Assembly (NCBI GenBank): GCA_902625475.1
Contig: CACOBR010000001.1
Location: forward strand, 85,587-149,586
Reading direction: 5' to 3'
Origin: an uncultured Alphaproteobacteria bacterium
GTDB taxonomy: Bacteria; Pseudomonadota; Alphaproteobacteria; Rhodobacterales; Rhodobacteraceae
DNA: 64,000 bases
Positions 28,628-39,082 of the stretch are shown here, one piece after another; positions within the stretch are counted from its first letter, which is position 1, and the number at the start of each line of letters is the position of its first letter. The notes beneath the pieces were generated by a model. The model saw only the letters and a program-made list of their open reading frames with translations, was not told the DNA's origin and ran no database searches. The translations under genes and the position numbers were made by a program.

Positions 28628-30577
28628 TTAGTTTACCAACTCTGAAAAATAGCCAAGTTCTGGGTTTTCAAATGTTCCTATAATGACTCTTCTATCTAAG
28701 AGTAGATTTGCATGATCACAACTCGTTTCTGGTATGAGAGAACAGGCGTGGCAAGCTGATATATTGTAACCTTCAAGACCCTGATGATCTAATTCATGGC
28801 AAATTGGATCATTAGAGCAAAAGTTAGATTGTAAAATAGCAGATCTTATCGTATTTTCTATTAACGAAGGCCTGGCTCTTTCTACTAAGCCCCCCAAACT
28901 TCCTTCTGAATCTCCACTAGCTGTATAAATTAAAATTGCACACATTTCTTGCTTTTCTGATTTATCTACAAAGAGGCGTTCTTTTAATGATGCTGCGTCA
29001 TAACCACAATCAAAAGCCAACTGTCTTATTAAAAGATGAGCAAAAGTATGAGCCAGTAAAAATTTATTTGTTACTTTTTCTTTACGTGGAAAATTTGGTT
29101 TTCCAGCTTTTTTTGCAAGCTTTAATTTGTTGTTCAAGCTATCCGATGAGTTAATTTGTCTGCTAAAACCTTCCCAATCAGACAATTTATCATTATTAAA
29201 TTCAATAAAAATACCTTCACCTTTAACCTCCATTGCAGGAAGCCAATTTTTCTTTTTACGATAAATTTTGACCTTTTCTTCCCCAGGAGCGCAGGGAGAT
29301 ACTCGTGAAAAACCTGTGAATACTCTTGTTTCTCTTAATTTCTCAACTCTAACTATTTTCTTAAAATATTTACAAACCCAGGGTTCATAATCATTTAAAT
29401 CACAGTTAATAATATCAAAATCATTTCTGTCTTGGGATGAGGGTCTCTCTCCGGTAAACGCCAAATACTCTTTAAATCTAAATTCTTCCTCACTGATATC
29501 TGCAGTATTGATATTCCTTTCCTCTGAGTTAAATTTTGCTAAAGCTGTTTCAACAAATGACTTAATTTCAAAACCAAATTTTTCTGCTCGCTTCTTTATA
29601 TAATTAAAGCCGCTATCATTTAACTCATAATTACCTTCAATTAGTGTCATATTATCATCAATTGTGTCGGAAATACCTTCCCAAAGATCTCTATTTTTAT
29701 TGAGAAGAGTTCTAATAGTATTTGAATAAGGAGGTATAAGTATTGAACTTATAGTATTTGAAATATAAACGCTGAGTGATCCTCTAACCATCATTCTAGG
29801 TCCATCAGGGTCTGTACAGTCATCATTGGGGGCGTTTGCCCCTAACCAAGGTTTCTTTCCACTGCAACGATTTCCATATAAGACTTTTTGTAGAGATTTA
29901 GGAGTTCCAGCCCCAATTAAACTTTCTGAAGCCCCACATAATCTGCAACTTACTCTTGTTCCCATTAATCCAGATGCACCTGTAGTTGTTAAAAAAAGAT
30001 CTCCTGATCCACCATTACAATCATTGTTTTGATTTTGATGAACCCATTCTATCCAAGGAAAATCATCAATATGACCAGATTTACAAGCTATTACAAATCC
30101 AACTGGCTTAAAGGTTTCCCTTTCTCGTAGTTTTTTTTCTGAGCATGGTCTTCCTTTTGATTCTTTTCTTAAATTATATGGATTATCACATTTAGGAGGT
30201 TCTTTGGTATGTGGATGGGTTTTTTTTAAAACTTTACACCTTGGACAAAAAAGCCATGTAGGAAATCTTACAAATCGCATAGGATCATGATAGTCTAATT
30301 TTTGTCTTTTACTATGTACTGGAATACCCTCAGTAGGTGATAAAAAGTGGTTTATCTTTGTTTTAAATAATTTTGATAATCTTAATTCTAGTCTTTCATC
30401 TCTAATTATAGTATTATTTATAATGGCATTAGTTTTTTGAGGGTCACTTGAATAGCTTTCGGATGGCCAAAAATCAAGTCCAGCCGTCATTAATGTTTCA
30501 TTCGGTAATTCAATCATTGAACCGATACCAAAAGGAACAATAAGTTGGCTTCTTCTTACTAAATCATTAATAGACAT
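28628..30577 (-). CDS. drmB: DrmB-like DUF1998 protein (DISARM)
   Basis: N-terminus RRSQLIVPFGIGSMIELPNETLMTAGLDFWP; Cys clusters; C-terminal ACHACSLIPETSCDHANLLLDRRVIIG. Confidence 0.85.
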   Translation of the reverse strand: MSINDLVRRSQLIVPFGIGSMIELPNETLMTAGLDFWPSESYSSDPQKTNAIINNTIIRDERLELRLSKLFKTKINHFLSPTEGIPVHSKRQKLDYHDPMRFVRFPTWLFCPRCKVLKKTHPHTKEPPKCDNPYNLRKESKGRPCSEKKLRERETFKPVGFVIACKSGHIDDFPWIEWVHQNQNNDCNGGSGDLFLTTTGASGLMGTRVSCRLCGASESLIGAGTPKSLQKVLYGNRCSGKKPWLGANAPNDDCTDPDGPRMMVRGSLSVYISNTISSILIPPYSNTIRTLLNKNRDLWEGISDTIDDNMTLIEGNYELNDSGFNYIKKRAEKFGFEIKSFVETALAKFNSEERNINTADISEEEFRFKEYLAFTGERPSSQDRNDFDIINCDLNDYEPWVCKYFKKIVRVEKLRETRVFTGFSRVSPCAPGEEKVKIYRKKKNWLPAMEVKGEGIFIEFNNDKLSDWEGFSRQINSSDSLNNKLKLAKKAGKPNFPRKEKVTNKFLLAHTFAHLLIRQLAFDCGYDAASLKERLFVDKSEKQEMCAILIYTASGDSEGSLGGLVERARPSLIENTIRSAILQSNFCSNDPICHELDHQGLEGYNISACHACSLIPETSCDHANLLLDRRVIIGTFENPELGYFSELVN

Positions 30578-33500
30578 TTGTTTCTTCTAAATCGATATCA
30601 TTTGTAACTCGTAAGGTAGAACTTAGATCAACATTTCTCATGGAATTAAGCATTTGAATAGGTTCTATTTCATTTTCCTTATCTGTAACTCCGTATTGAA
30701 TTAATAAATAAAGACTATCTGGATGTCTTTCTTGATCAGCCTTTTCCCAAAAGAATTTTTGACCTTTTGTAATAGAAGTTTCTGCAAGTTTCCTCCACTT
30801 TGATATTAGTTCCTCAAATTGTCTTTCAGCATCTTGAACATCACCCTGAATTAAATCAGCTACATCAAGAGTATCAAAATATTCTTTCATATGAGCTCTT
30901 AATTCATCTTCTTTTTCAATTATTTCTAAAGGTTCTTTCATATTACAACAAACTCGAGCTAAACTTACAACTAATGCAGGTAAGGCTCGTTCTCTGCATT
31001 TGAATGAGAATGGTGTAACACTTGTTGGTTCTACATATTTATATATGGATTGATGATATGCTTTAAACGTTTCAAAATGCGACCTATCTCTGCTTCTTCC
31101 ATGATTATATAGTGTGAAAACAAGTCCAGGAAACCTTCTTCCTACTCGGCTTGATGCTTGAATGTATTCTGAAGTGTTCTTTGGCTGTCCAGTAACAACC
31201 ATTAGGCCTAATCGATCAATATCAACTCCTACAGATATCATATTTGTGGCGCAAAGTACTTCAACTGGTCTTTTATCACTTTCAGCCCAAAATGGTGTTG
31301 GTTTCCATTTAATTTCCAACTTTTGAAGAATTGCTGATATATCATCCTGATTAGCCCTACTTGTTAATTCCTCAGTAAAAATTGATTGTTTTCTTAGTGA
31401 ATAGTGAAGCTTATATCTTGCACAGATATTTTGAATTTGCTTAGGAATATCCATAGTGAGTAAACTAGTTGCATAACCAAGTTCTCTAAGAGTATTGAAA
31501 TACCATACTATTGTACCGTAAGGATCAATAAATTTATTATTTATATCTTCTGGAAGGCTTTTTTCGTCAGGATTTTTACTATTAACAATTAGATGTTTTT
31601 TAAAAAAAGAAACAGGAAATTGAATTAAAGGTGACAGTAAATTAACCTCGGCCGTAAGCTGTGATTTTGTACCACTTGCAAAAATTCCTACATACTTTCT
31701 TCCAGGTTTATTGTCAGTATCTTTTGCCTCAACCGCAAAGTAAGAGTCATCATAACTTAAACCTTGTGGAGGAAATGTCCTATAATCACTACCATATAAA
31801 CCTTTAACTTGCTCTCTAGCTCTACGAATTGTGGCAGTGGATGCAATTATCTTAGGAGTATTACCAAACTTTTTTATTATCATCTTGAAAATAAATTCGT
31901 AATGACCAACAACTGATCCAAGAGGACCAGATATTAAATGAAGTTCATCTTGTATTATAAGCTTCGGAGGATTATTGTTTAATTTACCAAAAAAACTAGC
32001 AGGCTCATCTTTCCAAGCGATTTGAGCAAATTTATCCACTGTTCCGAGTAACAGAGTGGGAGGGTTTTCATATAGTGCTTCATCAACGACCTGAATTGGT
32101 AATTCTTCAAAGTCACACTTTGGTTCTGAGCACTTAAAGGCAAATTTTTTATTAGTAGCTAAATATCCTGCATAGTTTTTCTCTGAAAGCTTAGTTTTAC
32201 ACCAAGGACACTCAAGAAGTGAAAATTTGTTTCTTCCATTATTTTTTAATTCGCCCAGAGATTTACTAGCATCCATAAATCTATTTGGTGTTAAGTCATT
32301 TCCAACCCAAAGTCCAGCGGTGAACCTAACCTTTGAATTTGTAATTTGATCATTTCTAAAAAAATTATTTATTCTCAAATACTCAAGTGCTAAAATTAAA
32401 CAAGAAGCTCTTTGGAACTGTTGAGTAGTAAGTAATCTTAGCGTATAACGCATTATAACTTCCGTTCCTGAATTATCTCCATTAATCAATCTTGAAAGAA
32501 TAATTGAGTAAGCAGCAACACCAAGATAAGCCTCTGTTTTACCTCCACCTGTTGGAAACCATATTAAATCAACAATATTTCTATCATGTTCATTAATATT
32601 ATTTCCTATCGGAATACCATCCAAATTTAAAAGAATGAAAGCAAGTTGGAAAGGTCTCCAAGATCTTTTTAGGTTCGCATCATTTTGGAGGTCTGGCCTT
32701 ATATAGCCATTTTCGTAGTTGTTTTCCTGCCTGTCAATTGATCCGTGAATTTGCTGTAAAAGCATGGCATGATTTGCAAGTCGAAATGAAAAAAATGCGG
32801 AGTTATTACTTTCTAATAAATTGATACTTTTTCTCATTCTTTTTGCAGCTTCAGAACATTTTTCAATATGCTTATTTGCTGTCTCTAAGAATTCTTTATT
32901 TATCTTACCAGTACTTTGCTTAAGATTATTAATCCAATTTTCATAACTAGTTATAAAATGGTTTAAATTATTTATTATACTTGTTTTGGCAGTATCATTA
33001 CTTCCTTCCAGTAGGCTATTTCCAAGAAATGTAAAATCAATATTCTCATTTTTAAAGTCAGATGGAATGATAGGCTTAATTTCATAGTCGGGTATAAGGT
33101 TGGAAAATACTTTAATGCATCTACCATTTTGATCCAACTCCCAGTCACCAGCACAACCATGACCTCTGCAATAAACTCTTTTTTCTCTATACAAAAGTGC
33201 ACTTGATTTAGTGTCTTCATCAAAGAATTCAGGGTTTGGATCTTCTATATCTTTAAAGGTTTCATTGTTATGAACAGTTATTTGAGGTTGAAAAAGTTTC
33301 TCTTTTTCTAAATTATTCACCAACCAGAGAGTAATTATGCAATTATTATTATTTTTTCTTAACTTATATTTTAAAAAAAAAGCTTTTTCATCATCATTAT
33401 TTTGCTTTTTATAATTAAGAATTCCTGATTTTTTTAATAATGATGATATTGAATATTGGAAGTTATATTCTGTTCTTTTATATCCTTTTTCATCTTCCTC

Positions 33501-33932
33501 TGAAACAGAAAAATATCTAGCAAAATAAATTTCAATTTCTGGTTTATCGTTTTTTGAAAAGCAAAATGTTATTCCAATTGCACTTGGTTGAAATTCATTA
33601 GCTAAATTAACATCATCAAAATTTTCAGGGCTTGTATCATTTGAATGAGACGTGGATTTTGTATTTACAGTATATTCCTCAATATTCAAAATATCGTTCG
33701 GAGTTTCTTTTTCTATGATTTCTCCAGAGGAAGTAATATCTAAATCAGAATTGTAAGTTTTTGGAAAAAGTATTCCTAAGGAATAATTTTGTTCAGGTGA
33801 TTTTTGAAGTATTTTATTTTTGTATTCATCTTCATCTGATTTTATAGGGCCATGTAATTCTTTTCGTATAGAATTATGTAAACAATCTCTAAATTCTTTA
33901 TGACTATTAAATTCTTTATCAAAATCAATCAT
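30567..33932 (-). CDS. drmA: DrmA-like DISARM helicase
   Basis: DLIWFPTGGGKTEAYLGVAAY, IQDELHLISGPLGSVVGHYE, VEVLCATNMISVGVDIDRLGLMVVTGQPKNTSEYIQASSRVGRRFPGLVFTLYNHGRSRDRSHFE. Confidence 0.88.
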   Translation of the reverse strand: MIDFDKEFNSHKEFRDCLHNSIRKELHGPIKSDEDEYKNKILQKSPEQNYSLGILFPKTYNSDLDITSSGEIIEKETPNDILNIEEYTVNTKSTSHSNDTSPENFDDVNLANEFQPSAIGITFCFSKNDKPEIEIYFARYFSVSEEDEKGYKRTEYNFQYSISSLLKKSGILNYKKQNNDDEKAFFLKYKLRKNNNNCIITLWLVNNLEKEKLFQPQITVHNNETFKDIEDPNPEFFDEDTKSSALLYREKRVYCRGHGCAGDWELDQNGRCIKVFSNLIPDYEIKPIIPSDFKNENIDFTFLGNSLLEGSNDTAKTSIINNLNHFITSYENWINNLKQSTGKINKEFLETANKHIEKCSEAAKRMRKSINLLESNNSAFFSFRLANHAMLLQQIHGSIDRQENNYENGYIRPDLQNDANLKRSWRPFQLAFILLNLDGIPIGNNINEHDRNIVDLIWFPTGGGKTEAYLGVAAYSIILSRLINGDNSGTEVIMRYTLRLLTTQQFQRASCLILALEYLRINNFFRNDQITNSKVRFTAGLWVGNDLTPNRFMDASKSLGELKNNGRNKFSLLECPWCKTKLSEKNYAGYLATNKKFAFKCSEPKCDFEELPIQVVDEALYENPPTLLLGTVDKFAQIAWKDEPASFFGKLNNNPPKLIIQDELHLISGPLGSVVGHYEFIFKMIIKKFGNTPKIIASTATIRRAREQVKGLYGSDYRTFPPQGLSYDDSYFAVEAKDTDNKPGRKYVGIFASGTKSQLTAEVNLLSPLIQFPVSFFKKHLIVNSKNPDEKSLPEDINNKFIDPYGTIVWYFNTLRELGYATSLLTMDIPKQIQNICARYKLHYSLRKQSIFTEELTSRANQDDISAILQKLEIKWKPTPFWAESDKRPVEVLCATNMISVGVDIDRLGLMVVTGQPKNTSEYIQASSRVGRRFPGLVFTLYNHGRSRDRSHFETFKAYHQSIYKYVEPTSVTPFSFKCRERALPALVVSLARVCCNMKEPLEIIEKEDELRAHMKEYFDTLDVADLIQGDVQDAERQFEELISKWRKLAETSITKGQKFFWEKADQERHPDSLYLLIQYGVTDKENEIEPIQMLNSMRNVDLSSTLRVTNDIDLEETNVY

Positions 33933-35709
33933 TTAAAAATCGATTATTAAATATGCTATTTATAACCTTACCATTTTTTACACCAATGTAAATAAATCTA
34001 AACTTAACTCTTGTCATTGCAACGTATAATAAAGATCTGAGCCAATCATCATATCTATCATAATCAGACTCGATTAAAATTATATACTCGTTTTCCAAGC
34101 CTTTAAAACTTGATACTGTACTCCATCCAATTCCATTTGAAGAAGAAGTTGTCCATAAGTGATTAATCTTCATATCAATAAGTTCTTCTCCTGCAATTGT
34201 CTTAAGAGAAGAAAGAATACTTTTTTTTCGATTTTTTAAAGTTAATATACTTATCTCATTGGGTTTTACACCTTTTTTAATAAGTTTTGACACTACATAA
34301 TTAAGCTTGGAGATTATTTCATGTGATGAATTTTCATTAATAAGTTCTCCTTGTGGCGCTGATACAAATTCCCTTTTTGTGAGTGGTCTTTCTACACCTA
34401 CTATTGAAGCAGCTCTGTTAGATATAGTTTTTGGATTTCTGAAGTTTCTTTTCAAAGGTAGATGATGATATATATCTCTTAAATTTTCTAAAAAATATAA
34501 ATTTAGATTTTTATAAACGCCTTTTTGAACACCACTATCAATTGAAATTAAAAAATTTCCATTCTTCTTCCCTCCTGTCAATAATTCAGTTAGGTTATTA
34601 AAGCTACTTTCATTTAATATATCCTGTCCTTCATCAACAAAAATCCAATCAAAGAGATCTAATTTTTTTTTATCAAAAAGTAACAAAAGAGCATTTTCAA
34701 AATTTTTTGGTAAGGCTTCATTAAAATAATTCAGGGTTTTTTCTTCAGAGGAAGGGATTGGTAATCCTGCCATATTACAGTAATACTCCATTAGAGCATG
34801 ATAATGTAAAACAGTTACATTTTCTTTTGACTTAAATTTTTGAGCTAAGTAATCCTTTAATTGGGAATTATAACATGTCAGTAATATTTTTTCAGTCGTT
34901 GAAAGGCTATGTATACATTCCTGTATGATGAGGGTTTTACCTGACCCAGGTACTCCATCAATTATTGATTGTTTTCTTTTTCTTAGAATTAATTGGTCAA
35001 CATAAGCTTTTTGAGTTTCTTCAAGTCTTATTATTTCATCTTTGCTATTTTCTAATTCTATTAAACTTGTATGAGAAATCTCTGGTATTAGTGTTTTCAA
35101 AGCCCAAACTAAATCGTCATAATTTGGATTTTTATTAACTTTTATCCCTTTTGTTTCTAATAATCTTTTTTTATGGAATTTAGATAGATTTTTTATGTAT
35201 AGTTCAAAATTTTCTCTTAATTGTGATTGAGAACATACTTCATTTAAATCCCACTCGATACTTTCGTCACTGAATTCAATATCAGTAAATATTACGCCTC
35301 TACCTATAACAAATTTATTACGCCTAGTTTTATCTGCATTACTGAGTTTTTCTTCAATTGGATATACTGCATCTCCTGCCTGCTTAAATGGACTTTCTTT
35401 TTTTTGATAAGTTGAATAAATCCATAATCCACCTTCATTTTCAACGTTTTTATCATTTAAACCTAAACTCCTTTTGACTGGACCACTTTTTACTTCTAGG
35501 CAAAAAATACCTAAATCTGTAATAAGTATGAAATCACACTCACCTTGTCTCTTTTCAAGATGGTTAGACAGTCCTACTGAATGAACTGAAAAATTTTTTT
35601 TTCCCGGGAATAAATTTTTTAAACTATCAAATACCCTTTTTTCACCTTTATTTCTTCCATTAAATTCAGCTGGTATGCTAAAAATCATTGATTTTCCAAA
35701 GCTTTTCAA
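33925..35709 (-). CDS. NERD nuclease-like domain fused to SF1 (UvrD-like) helicase
   Basis: GECDFILITDLGIFCLEVKSG (NERD); DGVPGSGKTLI Walker A; FVDEGQD Walker B; LLYVAMTRVKFRFIYIG motif VI. Confidence 0.85.
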   Translation of the reverse strand: MKSFGKSMIFSIPAEFNGRNKGEKRVFDSLKNLFPGKKNFSVHSVGLSNHLEKRQGECDFILITDLGIFCLEVKSGPVKRSLGLNDKNVENEGGLWIYSTYQKKESPFKQAGDAVYPIEEKLSNADKTRRNKFVIGRGVIFTDIEFSDESIEWDLNEVCSQSQLRENFELYIKNLSKFHKKRLLETKGIKVNKNPNYDDLVWALKTLIPEISHTSLIELENSKDEIIRLEETQKAYVDQLILRKRKQSIIDGVPGSGKTLIIQECIHSLSTTEKILLTCYNSQLKDYLAQKFKSKENVTVLHYHALMEYYCNMAGLPIPSSEEKTLNYFNEALPKNFENALLLLFDKKKLDLFDWIFVDEGQDILNESSFNNLTELLTGGKKNGNFLISIDSGVQKGVYKNLNLYFLENLRDIYHHLPLKRNFRNPKTISNRAASIVGVERPLTKREFVSAPQGELINENSSHEIISKLNYVVSKLIKKGVKPNEISILTLKNRKKSILSSLKTIAGEELIDMKINHLWTTSSSNGIGWSTVSSFKGLENEYIILIESDYDRYDDWLRSLLYVAMTRVKFRFIYIGVKNGKVINSIFNNRFLND

Positions 35710-38700
35710 TTTCTATTTTTTGAGAATTTTCAATAAGATCTATCTGAAATAATTCTAATTGCAAACTGGCATTACCAACAGATATTTCAATTTTATTCTC
35801 TGGTTTTTTACTTCGATATCGTTCATTCAGAATTTCAATTATTTTTTCTGAATTCTCTAATCGTATTTTATAACATCTATCTATATCTTTTTTAGCTTTT
35901 ATTATTTTATCTTTTACATTTTCTATACCATTAAGGCTAAACAGAATTGGTAAAACATCTTCAAAATTTCTTGGTGCAATTAGTGAACTGTCATTTGATA
36001 TCCAATTTCTTATCGTTGCTATTGATCTTTTAATTCCATTAGCATTTAAAAATTTTGTTAAGGAATTTGTATCATTTCTGCATTTTGTTTGTAATAAATT
36101 GTTTAGATGTTTCTTCCATTCTGTTGCTCTAATTTTTATATCAGAATATTCTGGTTTAAATCTTGATGCTAATTCTTCAAACATATCGGTTTTACTATCT
36201 ATAGGAATACATATTGTACATCCTTCGTATAAGTTTGATGCAGTTAATTCAGAAAAGTTAAAATGATTATTTTTTTCTTTTCGAAGAATTATTTTTGAAC
36301 CTGGTGATAGATAGATTAATTTATTTTTATTATTTAATATTATTGGTATCGCATCAATTTCTTTTGATCGATCTGAGACAGTATCTTTTTTAATTCTATC
36401 TAAAATTATATCTCTTTCAAAATCACTTATATGCTGTTGTTTTCTGTTAATATTGATATCGTTAGTCTTATCTTCCTTAAATAAATCCATAACTGGACTC
36501 TCATTAAAGCTTTTTTTAGTGTCATTTCTTAATTTATATATATCCTTATTAGTTTTTTCATTCTGATATTCAAAATCCTTTTTCTCGCTTTCGAATAGAA
36601 ATAATTCTATTTGGTCTGATGTATTATTCTGTTTTATATATCTATTGATATTATCTTTTAATAAGTACGGAATAATAATATTTCTTGATTTAACAAATTT
36701 TCCTACCAAATCCATTTTTGTAGAAACACGAGTGTTAAAAATACTTTCTGATTTTAAATAATTTATTGATTGCTGTTTTTTAACATCAGTATCCTCTAAA
36801 ATAAGAAATTTTCTATCTAAGTGATGTCTCAAATAATCAAGAATGCCTCTTTTGAAAATAATCGTCTCAAGATTATTTTGTTGTGTTTCTAATATTGAGA
36901 ATAATTCATTAAGATTCGTGTCAAATTGAATATCAGATTGTATTGATCTCAAAATTTCATCCTTTATTTTGGATGCCAAAGTTATTTCGGATTCTGAAAG
37001 TGGATACCATCTTTTAAAATAAATATCTTTATATCTTATTAATTTAAAGAGAATATTATCATTGATTTGGCTTTGACCTAATTTGTATTGTTTAAATATT
37101 TCTTTTAATATTTGATTAAATTTTTCAAAAAATGGGTCGTCCAGTGAATGAAAATTTAATTCAACTTTTTTTGAAGATAATTCAAGTTTTTCCTCATAAC
37201 TGCTCAAACTGTCATTAAAACCTATCTCATGATTAATGTTCTTAAAATTTGAAATATGATTTTTAAAATATAATGTTGAAAATTTATGCTTTTTCGAATT
37301 TTCATTGAGAGATATATTTTCTACGGATGAAAAAATAATTATAATCATTTTTTCATAACCAAAGGCTTCATTTAAATTTAAAAGAAATCTTTTTGCTAGA
37401 TCTTGAGTATCACAAACTATAATTATGTCTTCCTTATTTTCTACCTCATCAATTGCTTCATGTAAGCTATCAGCATTTGAAAAAACATTTACATTTGCTT
37501 TTTTTGATATTTTAATTTCATTATAATTAAATCTAATGAATTCTTTTATTTTTGAACCAAAGGGTCGTAACTCTTCAACATATTCTTCAAATTTATATTT
37601 TGTTGTTAAATAAAAAATTAATTTTCCATTATTGTTAAATGTTAAATATTGAGGGACGAAATAATGATTGATTTGTTGCCAGTCATTAACCAATGACGCG
37701 TTTTTCTCAATCCTTTTAAAAGAAGGTTTAAGAGTGCAAAGACTTAACGCAATTCTAGGAAGTGTCATCGTAGCATTACTACCTTCTTCTTCAATGTCTG
37801 AAATCCAAATCACATCCTTTATTTGTGTGTCTGGTCCAAGATATTTTACTGCTATAGAACGGTTCGGAAGATTAAAATAAATTATATCCTCTCTATTAAT
37901 GGTTTGTTCTTTTTTATCTTGGCTTTTTTTTGTAGTTACAAAATTTAGAAGTAAAAGAAATGCAATTACACTAGCTTCAGGTAAAATAGGTATTATTCTT
38001 TTTTTGCCAGTTTTTATTAAATAATTTATTGAACTAATGATAAAATTGACATGAGGACTTGAGGCTGTAAGTTTTTTTATATTTTTATAGTTTCTTTCAA
38101 AAAATAAATTTAAAATATTATTGTTTGAGACTAGAAATTCTTTAAGAAGTTTATGACTGTTATCAGGATCATTATGCTCAAGTAAAAGTTCATTTATTAC
38201 ATGAAGGTCATCTGCCAACCCAAAAATACCTAAATCGTCATCTATTATATCTTTTTGTAAAACTAAATAGGATAAAACTTTTCTTGCCTGTTGTTGAATT
38301 TTTTCATCGTTATCTGGTCTTGTAAATTCAATAATTTTTTTTATTGAATTTTTGATGTCATGAATACTTCCAAATAATTCAAATTTAATAAATTCTTTTT
38401 TATATTTTGAATAAAAATTATTGATATCGCCTTTTTTAAATAGAGGTATATCTATCATTTTTTCATTTATTAATTTTTCTTCATCAAACCAAACAAGTTT
38501 TTTCCCTAATCTTTTAAAATCATCGTTATTGTTTAATTTATCCAAGGCATAAAAAAGTAAATATCTAGTGAATGCTATAATTTCTTGTTTAGTATTTTTC
38601 CTACTATTGAAATATTTATTTGTAATTAAAAAAAAAGAAAAAGAAATCTGTTTGCAAAAGTTATTTCCTCTCCTCAATAGTGTACCAATCTGAATAAAAA

Positions 38701-38866
38701 AATCTAAAAACGCAGGATCAAATACATTTCTCTCAAATGCAGTATGAATAGAATTATTAGTTTTTTTTAATACAATTTCAGTTTTGTTAATATTTTCATT
38801 GTATCTAGTTAAGTTATCATCAAATTCACGACTTAATAAATCCATTTGTTGTAGAGTTAATTCCAT
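35678..38866 (-). CDS. Large uncharacterised protein of DISARM-like operon (positionally DrmE-like, unproven)
   Basis: 1062-aa ORF whose end overlaps the NERD-helicase start; no clear catalytic motif read by eye. Confidence 0.7.
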   Translation of the reverse strand: MELTLQQMDLLSREFDDNLTRYNENINKTEIVLKKTNNSIHTAFERNVFDPAFLDFFIQIGTLLRRGNNFCKQISFSFFLITNKYFNSRKNTKQEIIAFTRYLLFYALDKLNNNDDFKRLGKKLVWFDEEKLINEKMIDIPLFKKGDINNFYSKYKKEFIKFELFGSIHDIKNSIKKIIEFTRPDNDEKIQQQARKVLSYLVLQKDIIDDDLGIFGLADDLHVINELLLEHNDPDNSHKLLKEFLVSNNNILNLFFERNYKNIKKLTASSPHVNFIISSINYLIKTGKKRIIPILPEASVIAFLLLLNFVTTKKSQDKKEQTINREDIIYFNLPNRSIAVKYLGPDTQIKDVIWISDIEEEGSNATMTLPRIALSLCTLKPSFKRIEKNASLVNDWQQINHYFVPQYLTFNNNGKLIFYLTTKYKFEEYVEELRPFGSKIKEFIRFNYNEIKISKKANVNVFSNADSLHEAIDEVENKEDIIIVCDTQDLAKRFLLNLNEAFGYEKMIIIIFSSVENISLNENSKKHKFSTLYFKNHISNFKNINHEIGFNDSLSSYEEKLELSSKKVELNFHSLDDPFFEKFNQILKEIFKQYKLGQSQINDNILFKLIRYKDIYFKRWYPLSESEITLASKIKDEILRSIQSDIQFDTNLNELFSILETQQNNLETIIFKRGILDYLRHHLDRKFLILEDTDVKKQQSINYLKSESIFNTRVSTKMDLVGKFVKSRNIIIPYLLKDNINRYIKQNNTSDQIELFLFESEKKDFEYQNEKTNKDIYKLRNDTKKSFNESPVMDLFKEDKTNDININRKQQHISDFERDIILDRIKKDTVSDRSKEIDAIPIILNNKNKLIYLSPGSKIILRKEKNNHFNFSELTASNLYEGCTICIPIDSKTDMFEELASRFKPEYSDIKIRATEWKKHLNNLLQTKCRNDTNSLTKFLNANGIKRSIATIRNWISNDSSLIAPRNFEDVLPILFSLNGIENVKDKIIKAKKDIDRCYKIRLENSEKIIEILNERYRSKKPENKIEISVGNASLQLELFQIDLIENSQKIEIEKLWKINDF

Positions 38867-39082
38867 ATTTCAAACTCCAGATAAAATAGAAAAATATTCA
38901 ACTATATATTATTTTCAAAAACAAGTTTTTTTTATTATCAACATATTTCAATCGTTTCATGCAGGTATAATTAGTTTTGTTGAATATATTACCTAAAATC
39001 ATTTGAGAGAATTTGGTAATAATAATATCAAAGCTAGCGTAATTGATAATCAAAAAGTCTTTTTAGAGTTTTAAGCTTTAAC

